Below are positions 5,972 to 13,566 of a DNA stretch of 16,106 nucleotides, piece by piece. This stretch comes from JBHIBA01 sp046758845. Lineage in GTDB: Bacteria; UBA8248; JACPRG01; G963555815. The position numbers and the translations under genes are program-made. The notes under the pieces are model-generated. The model saw only the letters and a program-made list of their open reading frames with translations. It had not been told where the DNA came from and did no database searches. The stretch spans positions 1 through 16,106 of the forward strand of contig JBHIBA010000077.1 in the NCBI GenBank assembly GCA_046758845.1, read 5' to 3'. Each line of letters begins with the position of its first letter. Positions within the stretch are counted from its first letter, which is position 1.

Positions 5972-7945
5972 CTACGGTTCGGTTTTCTCGCCGGAGTCCT
6001 CTTCGGACAAACCTGCGTCCTCAGGAGTTGATTCAAGGCTCACGTCTGACTCTTCGGCCTCTTCGGCCGAACTCACTTCAGGCTCCCCGGGTAACTCCGT
6101 TTCCGGTTCTTCTGGGCCAGGCTCTCCGCCGGCCGCGGCTTCCAGACGGCGGGCCCTGCGCTCCTTCCATTCCTCAGGTTCGCCGTGCTCGGCGATGTAC
6201 GCCTTCAGGCTGAGGCCGAGTTTGCGTTCCTCTGGGTCGATCTTGATGATCTTGACCTTGTAGTCCTCGCCGACGGCCACGATGTCTTCGGGGCGCTCGA
6301 CTTTCTCCGCCGCCAACTCGGAGACGTGAATCAACCCCTCCAGCCCGTCTTCGAGGGAGGCAAAGGCGCCAAAGTTCACGACCTTGACAATGCTGGCGCT
6401 GATCTCCTCGCCGACGTGGTGAAGCTCCTCGATATTGTCCCAGGGATTTTCTCCCGCCTGCTTGAGGCCGAGGGAGAGGCGCTCGTTTTCCACGTCGATG
6501 TTCAAAACAACGGATTCCACCACCTGTCCCTTTTTCAGGATGTCAGAAGGGTGTTTGATCCGCTGCGTCCAGGACATGTCGGAGATGTGAATCAGACCGT
6601 CGATGCCCTCATCCAGCGCCAAGAAGGCCCCGAAATCCGTCATGTTGCGGACCCGGCCCTTCACGGTGGCGCCGACGGGGTAACGTTCCTGGATCTTGAG
6701 CCAGGGATTTTCCTCCGTCTGCTTCATGCCCAGGGAGATCCGTTTGTTTTCCTTATCGACATTCAGGACGACGGCCTCCACCGTATCCCCGACGGAAACG
6801 ATCTTCGAGGGATGGCGCATCCGGCGCGACCATGTCATTTCCGAGACGTGGACGAGTCCTTCCACGCCCTCCACCAGCTCGACGAAAGCGCCGTAGTCGG
6901 TGATGCTGACCACCCGGCCCGGGATGCGCGTCCCCGTTGGATACTTGACGTCCACATCCTCCCAAGGGTCGTGGGTGATCTGTTTGTGGCCGAGGCTGAC
7001 CCGCTCCTTTTCCCGGTCGAACTTCAGGACCACGACCTTTACGGTGTCGCCAATCTTGAACAACTCGGAGGGGTGTCCCACGCGGCCCCAGGACATATCG
7101 GTGATGTGGAGCAGGCCATCCAACCCTCCCAGATCGATGAAGGCGCCGTAGTCGGTGATGTTCTTCACCACGCCCTCGACCATCTGCCCCTCCTGAAGGG
7201 TCTCGAGCGTCTTCGATTTCAACATGGCCCGCTCGGCTTCGAGAAGCACCCGCCGGGAGAGAACGATGTTGCCCCGGTTGCGGTTCATCTTGATGATCCG
7301 CATCTCGAGCATCTGGCCGATGTATTGATCCAGGTTGCGAGCGGGACGCAGGTCCACCTGCGAGCCCGGCAGGAAAGCCCGCACGCCTACGTCCACAGTC
7401 AGGCCCCCTTTGATCCGGGCAATGACGGTCCCTTTGACCGTCTCCTCTTTCTCGTAGGCCTCGCTGATCTTGTCCCAGACTTTGATTCGATTGGCTTTTT
7501 CCTTGGATAGGCCGATTCGCCCCTCGGCGTCCTCTTTCGTCTCCAGGAACACGTCCACCTCGTCCCCCACTTTTAGACTGCGTCCGCTTTCGGGGAACTC
7601 ATCCAAGGAAATTTCACCTTCGGACTTGTAACCGACATCGACCACCACATGGTCACGGTCGATCCTGACGACCGTTCCCTTGATGACCTGGCCCTCCTTG
7701 ATGCTTTGCAGGGATTCCTCGTAGATTTTCCCCATGGTCTCGACATCCACAGATTCCAGATCCTCCGGGATCACTGCCGTTGCAGCGCTCTGAGAATCCG
7801 CGGATTCGGTGGGCGGGGCGCCGGGCGTCGGGGTCTCGCTCGTGGGGGAAACCGAAGGGGTCTCCGAGGTGAAGGGCCCTGCAGACACCTCTTCCTCTCC
7901 CGCCGCCTCCGAAAGGGATTTTTCAAAGTCCTCTGTCATGCCCAT
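5972..7945 (-). CDS. rpsA: 30S ribosomal protein S1, six S1 domains
   Basis: S1 binds mRNA and helps the 30S subunit engage structured leaders. The 657-residue protein carries six S1 (OB-fold) repeats at about 84-148, 168-232, 253-322, 338-408, 425-495 and 510-580. Domains 3-6 show the canonical G-x-V-x-x-[IM]-[TV]-[DN]-[YF]-GAF and GL-[ILV]-H-[IV]-[ST]-[DE] motifs, while domains 1-2 are the divergent ribosome-binding pair. Relative to the 557-residue E. coli protein it has an extra Glu/Ser/Pro/Thr-rich N-terminus of about 60 residues and an acidic tail of about 55. ATG at 7945 follows GGGGGAAGAG; ATG at 7939 is an alternative. It lies about 105 bp after cmk, a gap with room for its own leader, and 29 bp before sppA. 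Confidence 0.96.
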   Translation of the reverse strand: MGMTEDFEKSLSEAAGEEEVSAGPFTSETPSVSPTSETPTPGAPPTESADSQSAATAVIPEDLESVDVETMGKIYEESLQSIKEGQVIKGTVVRIDRDHVVVDVGYKSEGEISLDEFPESGRSLKVGDEVDVFLETKEDAEGRIGLSKEKANRIKVWDKISEAYEKEETVKGTVIARIKGGLTVDVGVRAFLPGSQVDLRPARNLDQYIGQMLEMRIIKMNRNRGNIVLSRRVLLEAERAMLKSKTLETLQEGQMVEGVVKNITDYGAFIDLGGLDGLLHITDMSWGRVGHPSELFKIGDTVKVVVLKFDREKERVSLGHKQITHDPWEDVDVKYPTGTRIPGRVVSITDYGAFVELVEGVEGLVHVSEMTWSRRMRHPSKIVSVGDTVEAVVLNVDKENKRISLGMKQTEENPWLKIQERYPVGATVKGRVRNMTDFGAFLALDEGIDGLIHISDMSWTQRIKHPSDILKKGQVVESVVLNIDVENERLSLGLKQAGENPWDNIEELHHVGEEISASIVKVVNFGAFASLEDGLEGLIHVSELAAEKVERPEDIVAVGEDYKVKIIKIDPEERKLGLSLKAYIAEHGEPEEWKERRARRLEAAAGGEPGPEEPETELPGEPEVSSAEEAEESDVSLESTPEDAGLSEEDSGEKTEP

Positions 7946-8019
7946 TCTCTTCCCCCGGGAACACGTTCGCTCGGTTGCCGACTGCCGGAGCGCGTGAGGG
8001 AGCCGCCTCCAGCGGGGAA

Positions 8020-8035
8020 TCCCCTTTCGAGGGGA
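8020..8035. other. Hairpin in the cmk-rpsA spacer (rpsA leader)
   Basis: TCCCCT at 8020-8025 and AGGGGA at 8030-8035 form a 6-bp stem around a 4-nt loop, about 75 bp ahead of the rpsA start. In E. coli the rpsA leader is structured and S1 represses its own translation there. Whether this hairpin serves that purpose is inference. No clear promoter was seen in the spacer. Confidence 0.3.
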
Positions 8036-8050
8036 ACCCTTCGAACGGTC

Positions 8051-8749
8051 TCACAACCGGGCCGATAGACGTCGAAGCGTTACATGTAACATATTATCAA
8101 CCACTTCGTCAACCTTCAAATCCGTCGTGTCAATCACCCAGGCATCTTCGGCCGGAATCAGGGGAGACGCCGGGCGAGTCTGATCCCGCTCGTCCCGGGT
8201 GCGGATTCCGTGCTCCACCGATTGCAGGTCTTCCGACTGTCCCAGGCGCTGCATTTCACGCCACCGGCGCCTCGCCCGCTCTCCAGGATCGGCGGTCACA
8301 AAGAACTTCACTCGGGCGTTCGGAAACACCACCGTTCCCACGTCGCGGCCTTCCATGACCAGTCCCGGCGGGACCGCCTGGCGGCGCTGGAGGTCCAACA
8401 ACGCTTCTCGGACGGCAGGTCGGGCCGAGACAATGGACGCCCCCCGCCCGACCGGCTCGCCTCTCAGCTCCTCGGTGAGGTCCCTGCCGTTGACCAGAAC
8501 CCGCCAATCGCCCTGCGACTCGTTCCCCCGGCGAAATTCCAAAACCAGCTGGCCGCACAGGACCGCCAAGTCCTCCTCCGGGCCTTCCCAGCCCACACCC
8601 GAGTCCCGGGCAATCCAAGCCAGGGCCCGGTAAAGGGCGCCGGTGTCGTAATACCGATAACCCAAGCGGAGCGCCAGGCCCCGGCAGGCCGTGCTTTTCC
8701 CGGCGCCGGCCGGACCGTCAACCGCGACAACGGGCACGTCCTCTTGCAT
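8051..8749 (-). CDS. cmk: Cytidylate kinase
   Basis: This enzyme phosphorylates CMP and dCMP with ATP. The 232-residue protein has the P-loop DGPAGAGKST at 11-20, the CMP-binding YYDTGALYRALAW at 33-45, a central GRGASIVSARPAVREAL segment, the EGRDVGTVVFPNA motif near 132-144, and the lid region ARRRWREM through RDERDQTRPASPL. All are typical of bacterial Cmk. ATG at 8749 overlaps the tyrA stop as TGATG, so translation is probably coupled. Cmk is a standard member of the aromatic/rpsA supraoperon, but there aroA normally stands between tyrA and cmk; here the two genes touch directly. No defect is visible. Confidence 0.95.
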   Translation of the reverse strand: MQEDVPVVAVDGPAGAGKSTACRGLALRLGYRYYDTGALYRALAWIARDSGVGWEGPEEDLAVLCGQLVLEFRRGNESQGDWRVLVNGRDLTEELRGEPVGRGASIVSARPAVREALLDLQRRQAVPPGLVMEGRDVGTVVFPNARVKFFVTADPGERARRRWREMQRLGQSEDLQSVEHGIRTRDERDQTRPASPLIPAEDAWVIDTTDLKVDEVVDNMLHVTLRRLSARL

Positions 8750-9708
8750 CAGTCCGGACGGTCCGTGGGTGTGGTTCCGAGCCGGCGACCGGACCGGCTC
8801 GGCTCCGAAGAAGGCAGCCGAGGGGCGCCCTGCGGCACGACGAGGGCGTCCCTTCTCTCCTTGGCTCGGCGGAAGGCATCTCGAAGTCCCTCTCCGTCAT
8901 CCCGCTCGATCATCCCTTTCACATCCGCCAGGGCTTCCTCGTACCGGGAGATCCAGTGAAGGATCGCCTCTCGGTTCGAGAGGCAAATGTCCCGCCACAT
9001 GACCGGGTCGCTCGACGCAATTCGCGAGAAATCCCGGAAGCCCCCACCAGCGAATTCACCCAGGACGTCATCCGGCAGGGCTTCCAGGGAAGCGTAGGCG
9101 AGCACGTGCGGGAGGTGGCTGACGGCCCCCAGGATTTCGTCGTGCCGCTCGGGTTCCAGGAGAATGACCCGTGCCCCGAGAGATTCCCAGAGGAGCCTGC
9201 ACGACTCGACGGCTTCGGCGGGGGTGCGCTCGGTCGGCGTGAGAACGCATCGGGCGTTTCGAAATAGACCCTCGAAAGAGGCGTCCACCCCGGAGTGTTC
9301 TGTTCCCGCAATGGGATGTCCACCCACGAACAGCACGCCTTCGGCAACGCGACCCTCGACGGTTCGCACATACCGGCCCTTGACGCTTCCCACGTCCGTC
9401 ACGAGCGCCCCCGGTTGGCAATGGGGTAGGATTCGCAGGGTGACCTCCGAGGCCACGCCCATGGGCACGGCCACGACCACCAGGTCCGCCTCCTGGACGG
9501 CCGTTTCCGGCTCGGCCTCCCCTCGGTCGATCACCCCAACCTCTCGGGCCCTCAAAAGGGTTTTTTCCGTCCGGCTGCAACCCACGATTTCGCCGACCAA
9601 CCCGAGCGCCCGGAGGTCCCGGGCGAAGCAGCCCCCGATCAGGCCGACCCCGAGCAAGGCAAGGCGTTCGTAACGTCGGGGCGTTGCAGATTGACTCGTT
9701 TCTGGCAT
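8749..9708 (-). CDS. tyrA: Prephenate (or arogenate) dehydrogenase
   Basis: This enzyme oxidatively decarboxylates prephenate to 4-hydroxyphenylpyruvate, or arogenate to tyrosine. The 319-residue protein has the dinucleotide-binding GVGLIGG at 20-26, the catalytic-loop GGHPIAGTEHSG at 129-140 with His131, SHLPH at 197-201, and GGGFRDFSRIASSDP at 221-235. No fused chorismate-mutase or EPSP-synthase domain is present. The end of the second beta strand reads GCSRTEKT rather than having the acidic residue typical of NAD-specific enzymes, which hints at NADP use. It starts 20 bp after hisC with no clear Shine-Dalgarno, so coupling is likely, and its stop overlaps the cmk start. The C-terminal ~20 residues look disordered. 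Confidence 0.93.
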   Translation of the reverse strand: MPETSQSATPRRYERLALLGVGLIGGCFARDLRALGLVGEIVGCSRTEKTLLRAREVGVIDRGEAEPETAVQEADLVVVAVPMGVASEVTLRILPHCQPGALVTDVGSVKGRYVRTVEGRVAEGVLFVGGHPIAGTEHSGVDASFEGLFRNARCVLTPTERTPAEAVESCRLLWESLGARVILLEPERHDEILGAVSHLPHVLAYASLEALPDDVLGEFAGGGFRDFSRIASSDPVMWRDICLSNREAILHWISRYEEALADVKGMIERDDGEGLRDAFRRAKERRDALVVPQGAPRLPSSEPSRSGRRLGTTPTDRPD

Positions 9709-9728
9709 TTGCGGACGGGTGAGAACGC

Positions 9729-10820
9729 TCAGCGCCCAAGGACGCGGGACAGGGCCTCGATGAATCGCTCGTTTTCCTCGGGCAGGCCGACGGTGACCCG
9801 GATGTGGGAGGGCAATCCATACCCTTTGACGGGCCGGACGATAACGCCCCCCCGCAAGAGCTTCTCGAAGACCTCAACCCCGTCGCCCACCTCGACCAGG
9901 AGAAAGTTGGCCTCGCTCGGGACGTAAGGGACCCCCAACTCTTTGAGGCGCCCAGAAAGAAACGCCTTGCCTTCGGCGTTGAGCCGCCTGGATTTTTCCA
10001 CGTGCTCTTTGTCATCCAGCGCCGCCAGGGCGGCGGCCAGGGCCAGGCTGTTGACGTTAAAAGGCTCCCTGAGTTTTTCGACGTTCTTGATGCAATCGGG
10101 GTGACCCGCTCCGAAGCCCACGCGAATCCCCGCTAACCCATAGACCTTGGAAAAGGTCCTCAGGACGAAAAGATTCGGATAATCCCGAAGCATCTCGAAC
10201 CCGTCCGGGTAGTCGGGCATCGTCGGGTAGTGGGCGTAGGCCTCGTCCAGGACCACGATCACCCGGGATGGGACCTTATCCAAGAAGGCTCTGAGCCGCT
10301 CCGTTCCCACGGCGGTGCCCGTCGGGTTATTGGGATTCGCCACAAAGACCATCTTCGTGCGCGGAGTGATCCGCTCAGCCATCTCCTCCAGGTTGTGAAC
10401 GTAATCCTTCAGGGGGACCACTACGCGTTCCGTCTGACAAAGCTGGGCGACGATGTGGAACACGATGAAGGCGGCGTCCCCCATGATGGCCTCGTCCCCC
10501 GGATCCAGAAACGCCTTGCCGATGTTCTCCAACACTTCGTTGGTGCCGTTTCCCAGCGTGAAGTGAGCCGGCGTCAGGCCGAACCGCTCCGCCAAGGCGC
10601 GCTTGAGGTAGTAGCCGCTCCCGTCGGGATATCGGTTCAGACTGTTCAGGGCGTCTTTCAAGATCTCCACGGCCCGCGGAGAGGGGCCGAGGGGGTTTTC
10701 GTTGGAGGCTATCTTGACAGACCCCGAGATGCCCAGTTCCCGCTCGACTTCCTCGATGGGCTTTCCGGCATCGTAAAAGAGGATGTTCTTGGTCCTCGCC
10801 GCGGGAGGGGGGAGATTCAC
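9729..10820 (-). CDS. hisC: HisC-family aminotransferase, probably aromatic
   Basis: This is a PLP-dependent fold-type I transaminase of the histidinol-phosphate aminotransferase family. The 363-residue protein shows ASNENPLGPSP at 38-48, NGTNE at 91-95, ANPNNPTG at 161-168, LDEAYAHY at 191-198, PLP-binding Lys225 in RTFSKVYGLAGIRVGF, and HIRVTVG near the end for carboxylate binding. The start codon is GTG at 10820, overlapping the pheA stop as GTGA, and the N-terminus (PGK-like AGKPIEEVERELG) fits the family. Its place between pheA and tyrA, without other his genes, argues that its main job is transamination of phenylpyruvate and 4-hydroxyphenylpyruvate (or prephenate). Whether it also serves histidine synthesis cannot be told. 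Confidence 0.92.
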   Translation of the reverse strand: MNLPPPAARTKNILFYDAGKPIEEVERELGISGSVKIASNENPLGPSPRAVEILKDALNSLNRYPDGSGYYLKRALAERFGLTPAHFTLGNGTNEVLENIGKAFLDPGDEAIMGDAAFIVFHIVAQLCQTERVVVPLKDYVHNLEEMAERITPRTKMVFVANPNNPTGTAVGTERLRAFLDKVPSRVIVVLDEAYAHYPTMPDYPDGFEMLRDYPNLFVLRTFSKVYGLAGIRVGFGAGHPDCIKNVEKLREPFNVNSLALAAALAALDDKEHVEKSRRLNAEGKAFLSGRLKELGVPYVPSEANFLLVEVGDGVEVFEKLLRGGVIVRPVKGYGLPSHIRVTVGLPEENERFIEALSRVLGR

Positions 10821-11875
10821 TGTGCGGCCCTTGGATAAGAACCCAGTTGCTTCAGAAAACGAGAAGATTCTTCCACCTCGCGCACCGCCCGTTTGACCTG
10901 GAGATCGCCGATGTGACCCTCAAGGTCCACGAAGAACGTGTACTCCCAGGGTTTCTCCCGGGAGGGGCGGGACTCGATTTTCATCAAGCTAATGCCGTGC
11001 CTGGAGAACGGCTGGAGCATTCCGACCAACGCGCCGACCTCATGTCGCACGGAGAAGGCGATGGACGTCTTGTCCCGGCCCGTCCGGGCCACCGGCTCCC
11101 GCCCCAGGACGAGAAACCGCGTGATGTTTTGTCCCACCCCCGAAGCTGCATCGATCTTTGAGGCCAGCACCGACAGAGCGTACCTTCTCGCCGCCCAGCG
11201 GGAGGCTATCGCCGCGGCGTGTTTGACACGGCGGGCCCGAGCGGCTGCCTCGGCCGTGCTCGAAGTTTCACGCATCGTCACCTTGGGAAGATGAGCGGCC
11301 AACCATTGGCGGCACTGACCCAATGCCTGCGGATGGGAGAAAACCTCTTTCACTTCCTCCAAAGACCCCGCCCGGGACAACAGGTGGTGATCGATAGGAA
11401 TCTCGACCTCACCGACGATTCGCAGCGAGGTCCCCAACAGAAGGTCCAGGGTGTGGCCGACGGCCCCTTCTATCGTGTTTTCAGCAGGCACCACGCCGGT
11501 CGCCGCTTCGCCGACCTCCACCCGGTGGAAGATATCCTCCAGGCCGCCGCAAGGCATCAGCTTCCAGGAATCACCGAACTCCGCCAGCGCGGCCTCATGG
11601 GTAAACGTTCCTTCCGGCCCTAGGAAGGCCACCACCCGCTCCTCTGCCAGCGAGGCCAGCCCCCGGCCGATCTCCTCAAAGACTTTCGCGACCGCCCCCT
11701 TGGGGAAGCCCCCTCGATGCCGCGAGACCACCCGCCGCCCTAGCTTGCACAGATCGCGCGGCAGCTCCTCCTTCGGTGCACAGCGAACGATTTCCGCCCG
11801 CCGTTCTAACAGCTCAAGCAGGGCCGCGTCCACCTCCGCTAACCGCTCTTCCCACGCCTTGGCCCGCCTTGCCAC
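10817..11875 (-). CDS. pheA: Prephenate dehydratase with eroded chorismate-mutase domain (P-protein)
   Basis: Prephenate dehydratase makes phenylpyruvate. From GTG at 11875 (GGAGG six bases upstream) it has 352 residues. The start of the dehydratase domain is FLGPEGTFTHEAAL near 85. VVPAENTIEGAVG, EIPIDHHLL, FSHPQALGQC, RETSSTAEAA and NITRFLVLG follow, and an ACT domain with GALVGMLQPF and KIESRP provides probable phenylalanine feedback control. Residues 1-75 look like an AroQ chorismate-mutase domain (EVDAALLELLERRAEI), but the IG-x-x-K and DPERE stretches with their catalytic residues are missing. An ATG at 11935 would add 20 residues, but it lacks a Shine-Dalgarno and overlaps the putative promoter. 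It is the first gene of the leftward cluster. Confidence 0.93.
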   Translation of the reverse strand: MARRAKAWEERLAEVDAALLELLERRAEIVRCAPKEELPRDLCKLGRRVVSRHRGGFPKGAVAKVFEEIGRGLASLAEERVVAFLGPEGTFTHEAALAEFGDSWKLMPCGGLEDIFHRVEVGEAATGVVPAENTIEGAVGHTLDLLLGTSLRIVGEVEIPIDHHLLSRAGSLEEVKEVFSHPQALGQCRQWLAAHLPKVTMRETSSTAEAAARARRVKHAAAIASRWAARRYALSVLASKIDAASGVGQNITRFLVLGREPVARTGRDKTSIAFSVRHEVGALVGMLQPFSRHGISLMKIESRPSREKPWEYTFFVDLEGHIGDLQVKRAVREVEESSRFLKQLGSYPRAAQ

Positions 11876-11907
11876 CCTGCCCCTCCGAAAAGAACGTGCC
11901 CAAGAAC

Positions 11908-11939
11908 AATATATGTAATCCGAATCCCCCAACATTCAA
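11908..11939 (-). promoter_or_regulatory. Candidate sigma-70-type promoter of the pheA cluster
   Basis: On the minus strand TTGAAT (11934-11939) is followed after 16-18 bases by TACATA/CATATA (11910-11917), in a locally AT-rich patch ahead of pheA. Transcription would begin about 25-30 bases before the GTG start preferred for pheA. The match is moderate and by eye only. Confidence 0.4.
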
Positions 11940-12366
11940 GGAGATATACAGGAATCAAGTCTTGAAAGCAGAGGCTTCCGTCATCGTGTGGACCATTCCA
12001 ACCTGACTGCGCAGAATAATGTCAAAGATGGAGTTCCATGCGAGGGGGCGCAACGCGAATTGCTTCACGACCTGCGATTTTTCCAGGTCGCGGATAAGCC
12101 TACCCCCATATGTCTCGGCAGGCTTTCGCGTGGAAGACGTGACTGCGCGACTGACGCTTTAATTACGAGAAAGAGCGCAATTCCTAGATAGGTTAAAGGC
12201 ATATGTTATAAATAGATGGCTTTGTTCTTCAAGTTTTGGCTTTAACAATCTCCGGCTCGACCCGAGGGCAGATCAAGCCCCTCGTTTATCGCCCCGAGGT
12301 TGACCCACCAGCCGCCCGAAGACATCCTGTGGGATTTCGGCAGTCCTGCTCCCGCCTTTCATCTCT
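11940..12366. other. Intergenic region between divergent pheA and DUF2877 genes
   Basis: About 430 bp without a confident gene. It is more AT-rich than the flanks, especially 12150-12250, as expected for a divergent promoter region. It holds a hairpin (CGACCTG at 12068-12074 with CAGGTCG at 12084-12090). On the minus strand an open frame of 67 codons without a start codon runs from 12158 to a TGA at 11955. Weak plus-strand promoter-like elements (TTACGA, 16 bases, TAGATA at 12163-12190) are present. No tRNA or known leader RNA was recognised. Confidence 0.5.
12068..12090. other. Hairpin in the divergent intergenic region
   Basis: A perfect 7-bp stem (CGACCTG/CAGGTCG) with a 9-nt loop that contains TTTTT on the plus strand. 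It could be an operator-like or RNA structure; no function is evident. Confidence 0.35.
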
Positions 12367-13506
12367 TTGCTCCATGCGGGTGGCATTTCGGCGACGGAAC
12401 CGCCCATTGACAGCCTCGCTCCGTCCAAACAAAATGCGCTCAGGCCGCAACCCACAACAACCCCGGGAGGCCCGCACATCGCCGCTACTCAATGGGTCAG
12501 AGCCCTGACGGTCACGCCCTGGACCGAGAGGGCGCTGGATAGGCTATCCGTCATCGCGGAAAGCGCAACGCCGGATGCGAAACCCCGCGTCCTGGCCGTT
12601 TTTGACCGATCCTGCTACGCGGGACTCGGCCCGGACCTCCTCTTCTGTTTCGGTCATCCCGAGATCGGCCGCGCCCCCCTGAACCTGTTGGTGGACCTGC
12701 CCGCGGGGACGAACTTTGAAAAATTGGGCGTGCAAAAGGGGGGGGCATTTGGAAAAGACGGCGGGGCGCTGAGACTCGGCCCGTTGAGAATTCTCCTGGC
12801 AGGCGCGAAATCCTGGACCCCTCCGCGGCCCATCATTCAGGCGACAGACGCGAAGGCGTTCGACGGCCGGCTTAAGACCCTTGCCAACGTCGTTAAATCC
12901 TACGAAAACCCTCCGGGGCTCGGAAGCCTCGCCCGTCCGGCGCTTTCCGGGAGGGCGACGGCCTCCCTCCCCCCCCTGGCGGCGCGCGCGCTCCCCTACG
13001 TCCGGCACTTCTCGGAGGGACTGGATAAGGGTGATGCCGCCCTCCTCCGGAAAGGGGCGAAGGGTCTGGTGGGCCTAGGGCCGGGGCTGACGCCGGCCGG
13101 GGATGATCTCCTGGGCGGGTGGCTGACGTCGCTTCGGAGCGCGGAAGGATGGGGGTTCAGCCGTCGGGAGTTGGACCGTGCGGCCGCCGAAGTCCGGGCG
13201 CTGGCCGCCGGAAAAACGTCCCTTATCAGCGAGGCCCTGCTGCGCTGCGCAGTGGCCGGCGCCTCCTCGGAATCCATTCACAACCTCTTGAATCTGGTCC
13301 TGGGCGAACCTCGTCCTGAAGGAGCGGCGTTTCTCGCCCGGGCCGTCCTGGGGCTCTCAAGGCGGGGCCATTCTTCCGGGTGGGACGCCCTTGCGGGCAT
13401 ATGCTGGGGTCTTCGGTCGCTCTCTCTGAGGCTGAACCGGATGGAGACCCGGCTCGAATTTCCGTCTTCCAGGAGCCCGGCGTTCGAATCACACGCGGGT
13501 TTTTGA
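12367..13506 (+). CDS. DUF2877 / AllH-family protein
   Basis: The C-terminal half has the hallmarks of DUF2877: VGLGPGLTPAGDDLLGGW near 230-247, a GKTSLISEALLRCAVAG segment near 278-294, and GHSSGWDALAGICWGL near 342-357. The middle (RVLAVFDRSCYAGLG, then GRAPLNLLVD, then LGPLRILLAGAKSW) also fits. The family includes E. coli AllH (YlbF), a part of the AllF/AllG/AllH oxamate carbamoyltransferase as I recall. No AllF/AllG partner is visible here, so the substrate is unknown. The first ~40 residues are Pro/Thr/Ala-rich and unlike the family. The frame has no ATG or GTG there, only this TTG without a good Shine-Dalgarno, so the true start is uncertain and may lie as late as about 12490. A DMT permease follows by 60 bp. 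Confidence 0.8.
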   Translation: MLHAGGISATEPPIDSLAPSKQNALRPQPTTTPGGPHIAATQWVRALTVTPWTERALDRLSVIAESATPDAKPRVLAVFDRSCYAGLGPDLLFCFGHPEIGRAPLNLLVDLPAGTNFEKLGVQKGGAFGKDGGALRLGPLRILLAGAKSWTPPRPIIQATDAKAFDGRLKTLANVVKSYENPPGLGSLARPALSGRATASLPPLAARALPYVRHFSEGLDKGDAALLRKGAKGLVGLGPGLTPAGDDLLGGWLTSLRSAEGWGFSRRELDRAAAEVRALAAGKTSLISEALLRCAVAGASSESIHNLLNLVLGEPRPEGAAFLARAVLGLSRRGHSSGWDALAGICWGLRSLSLRLNRMETRLEFPSSRSPAFESHAGF

Positions 13507-13566
13507 TTCGTCTGCCCCGGCCGGATACCCTCCATTCGGGACGAAAATCAGGGAGGGCCAATCGCC

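Noticed and set aside
6185..7510. Very long plus-strand open frame opposite rpsA
   Set aside because: It mirrors the S1 repeats of the opposite strand, has no family motif and no ribosome-binding site. It is a GC-rich antisense shadow.
11876..11935. PheA start at the upstream ATG (11935)
   Set aside because: It lacks a Shine-Dalgarno, encodes unrelated residues, and overlaps a promoter-like patch. The GTG at 11875 has GGAGG at good spacing.
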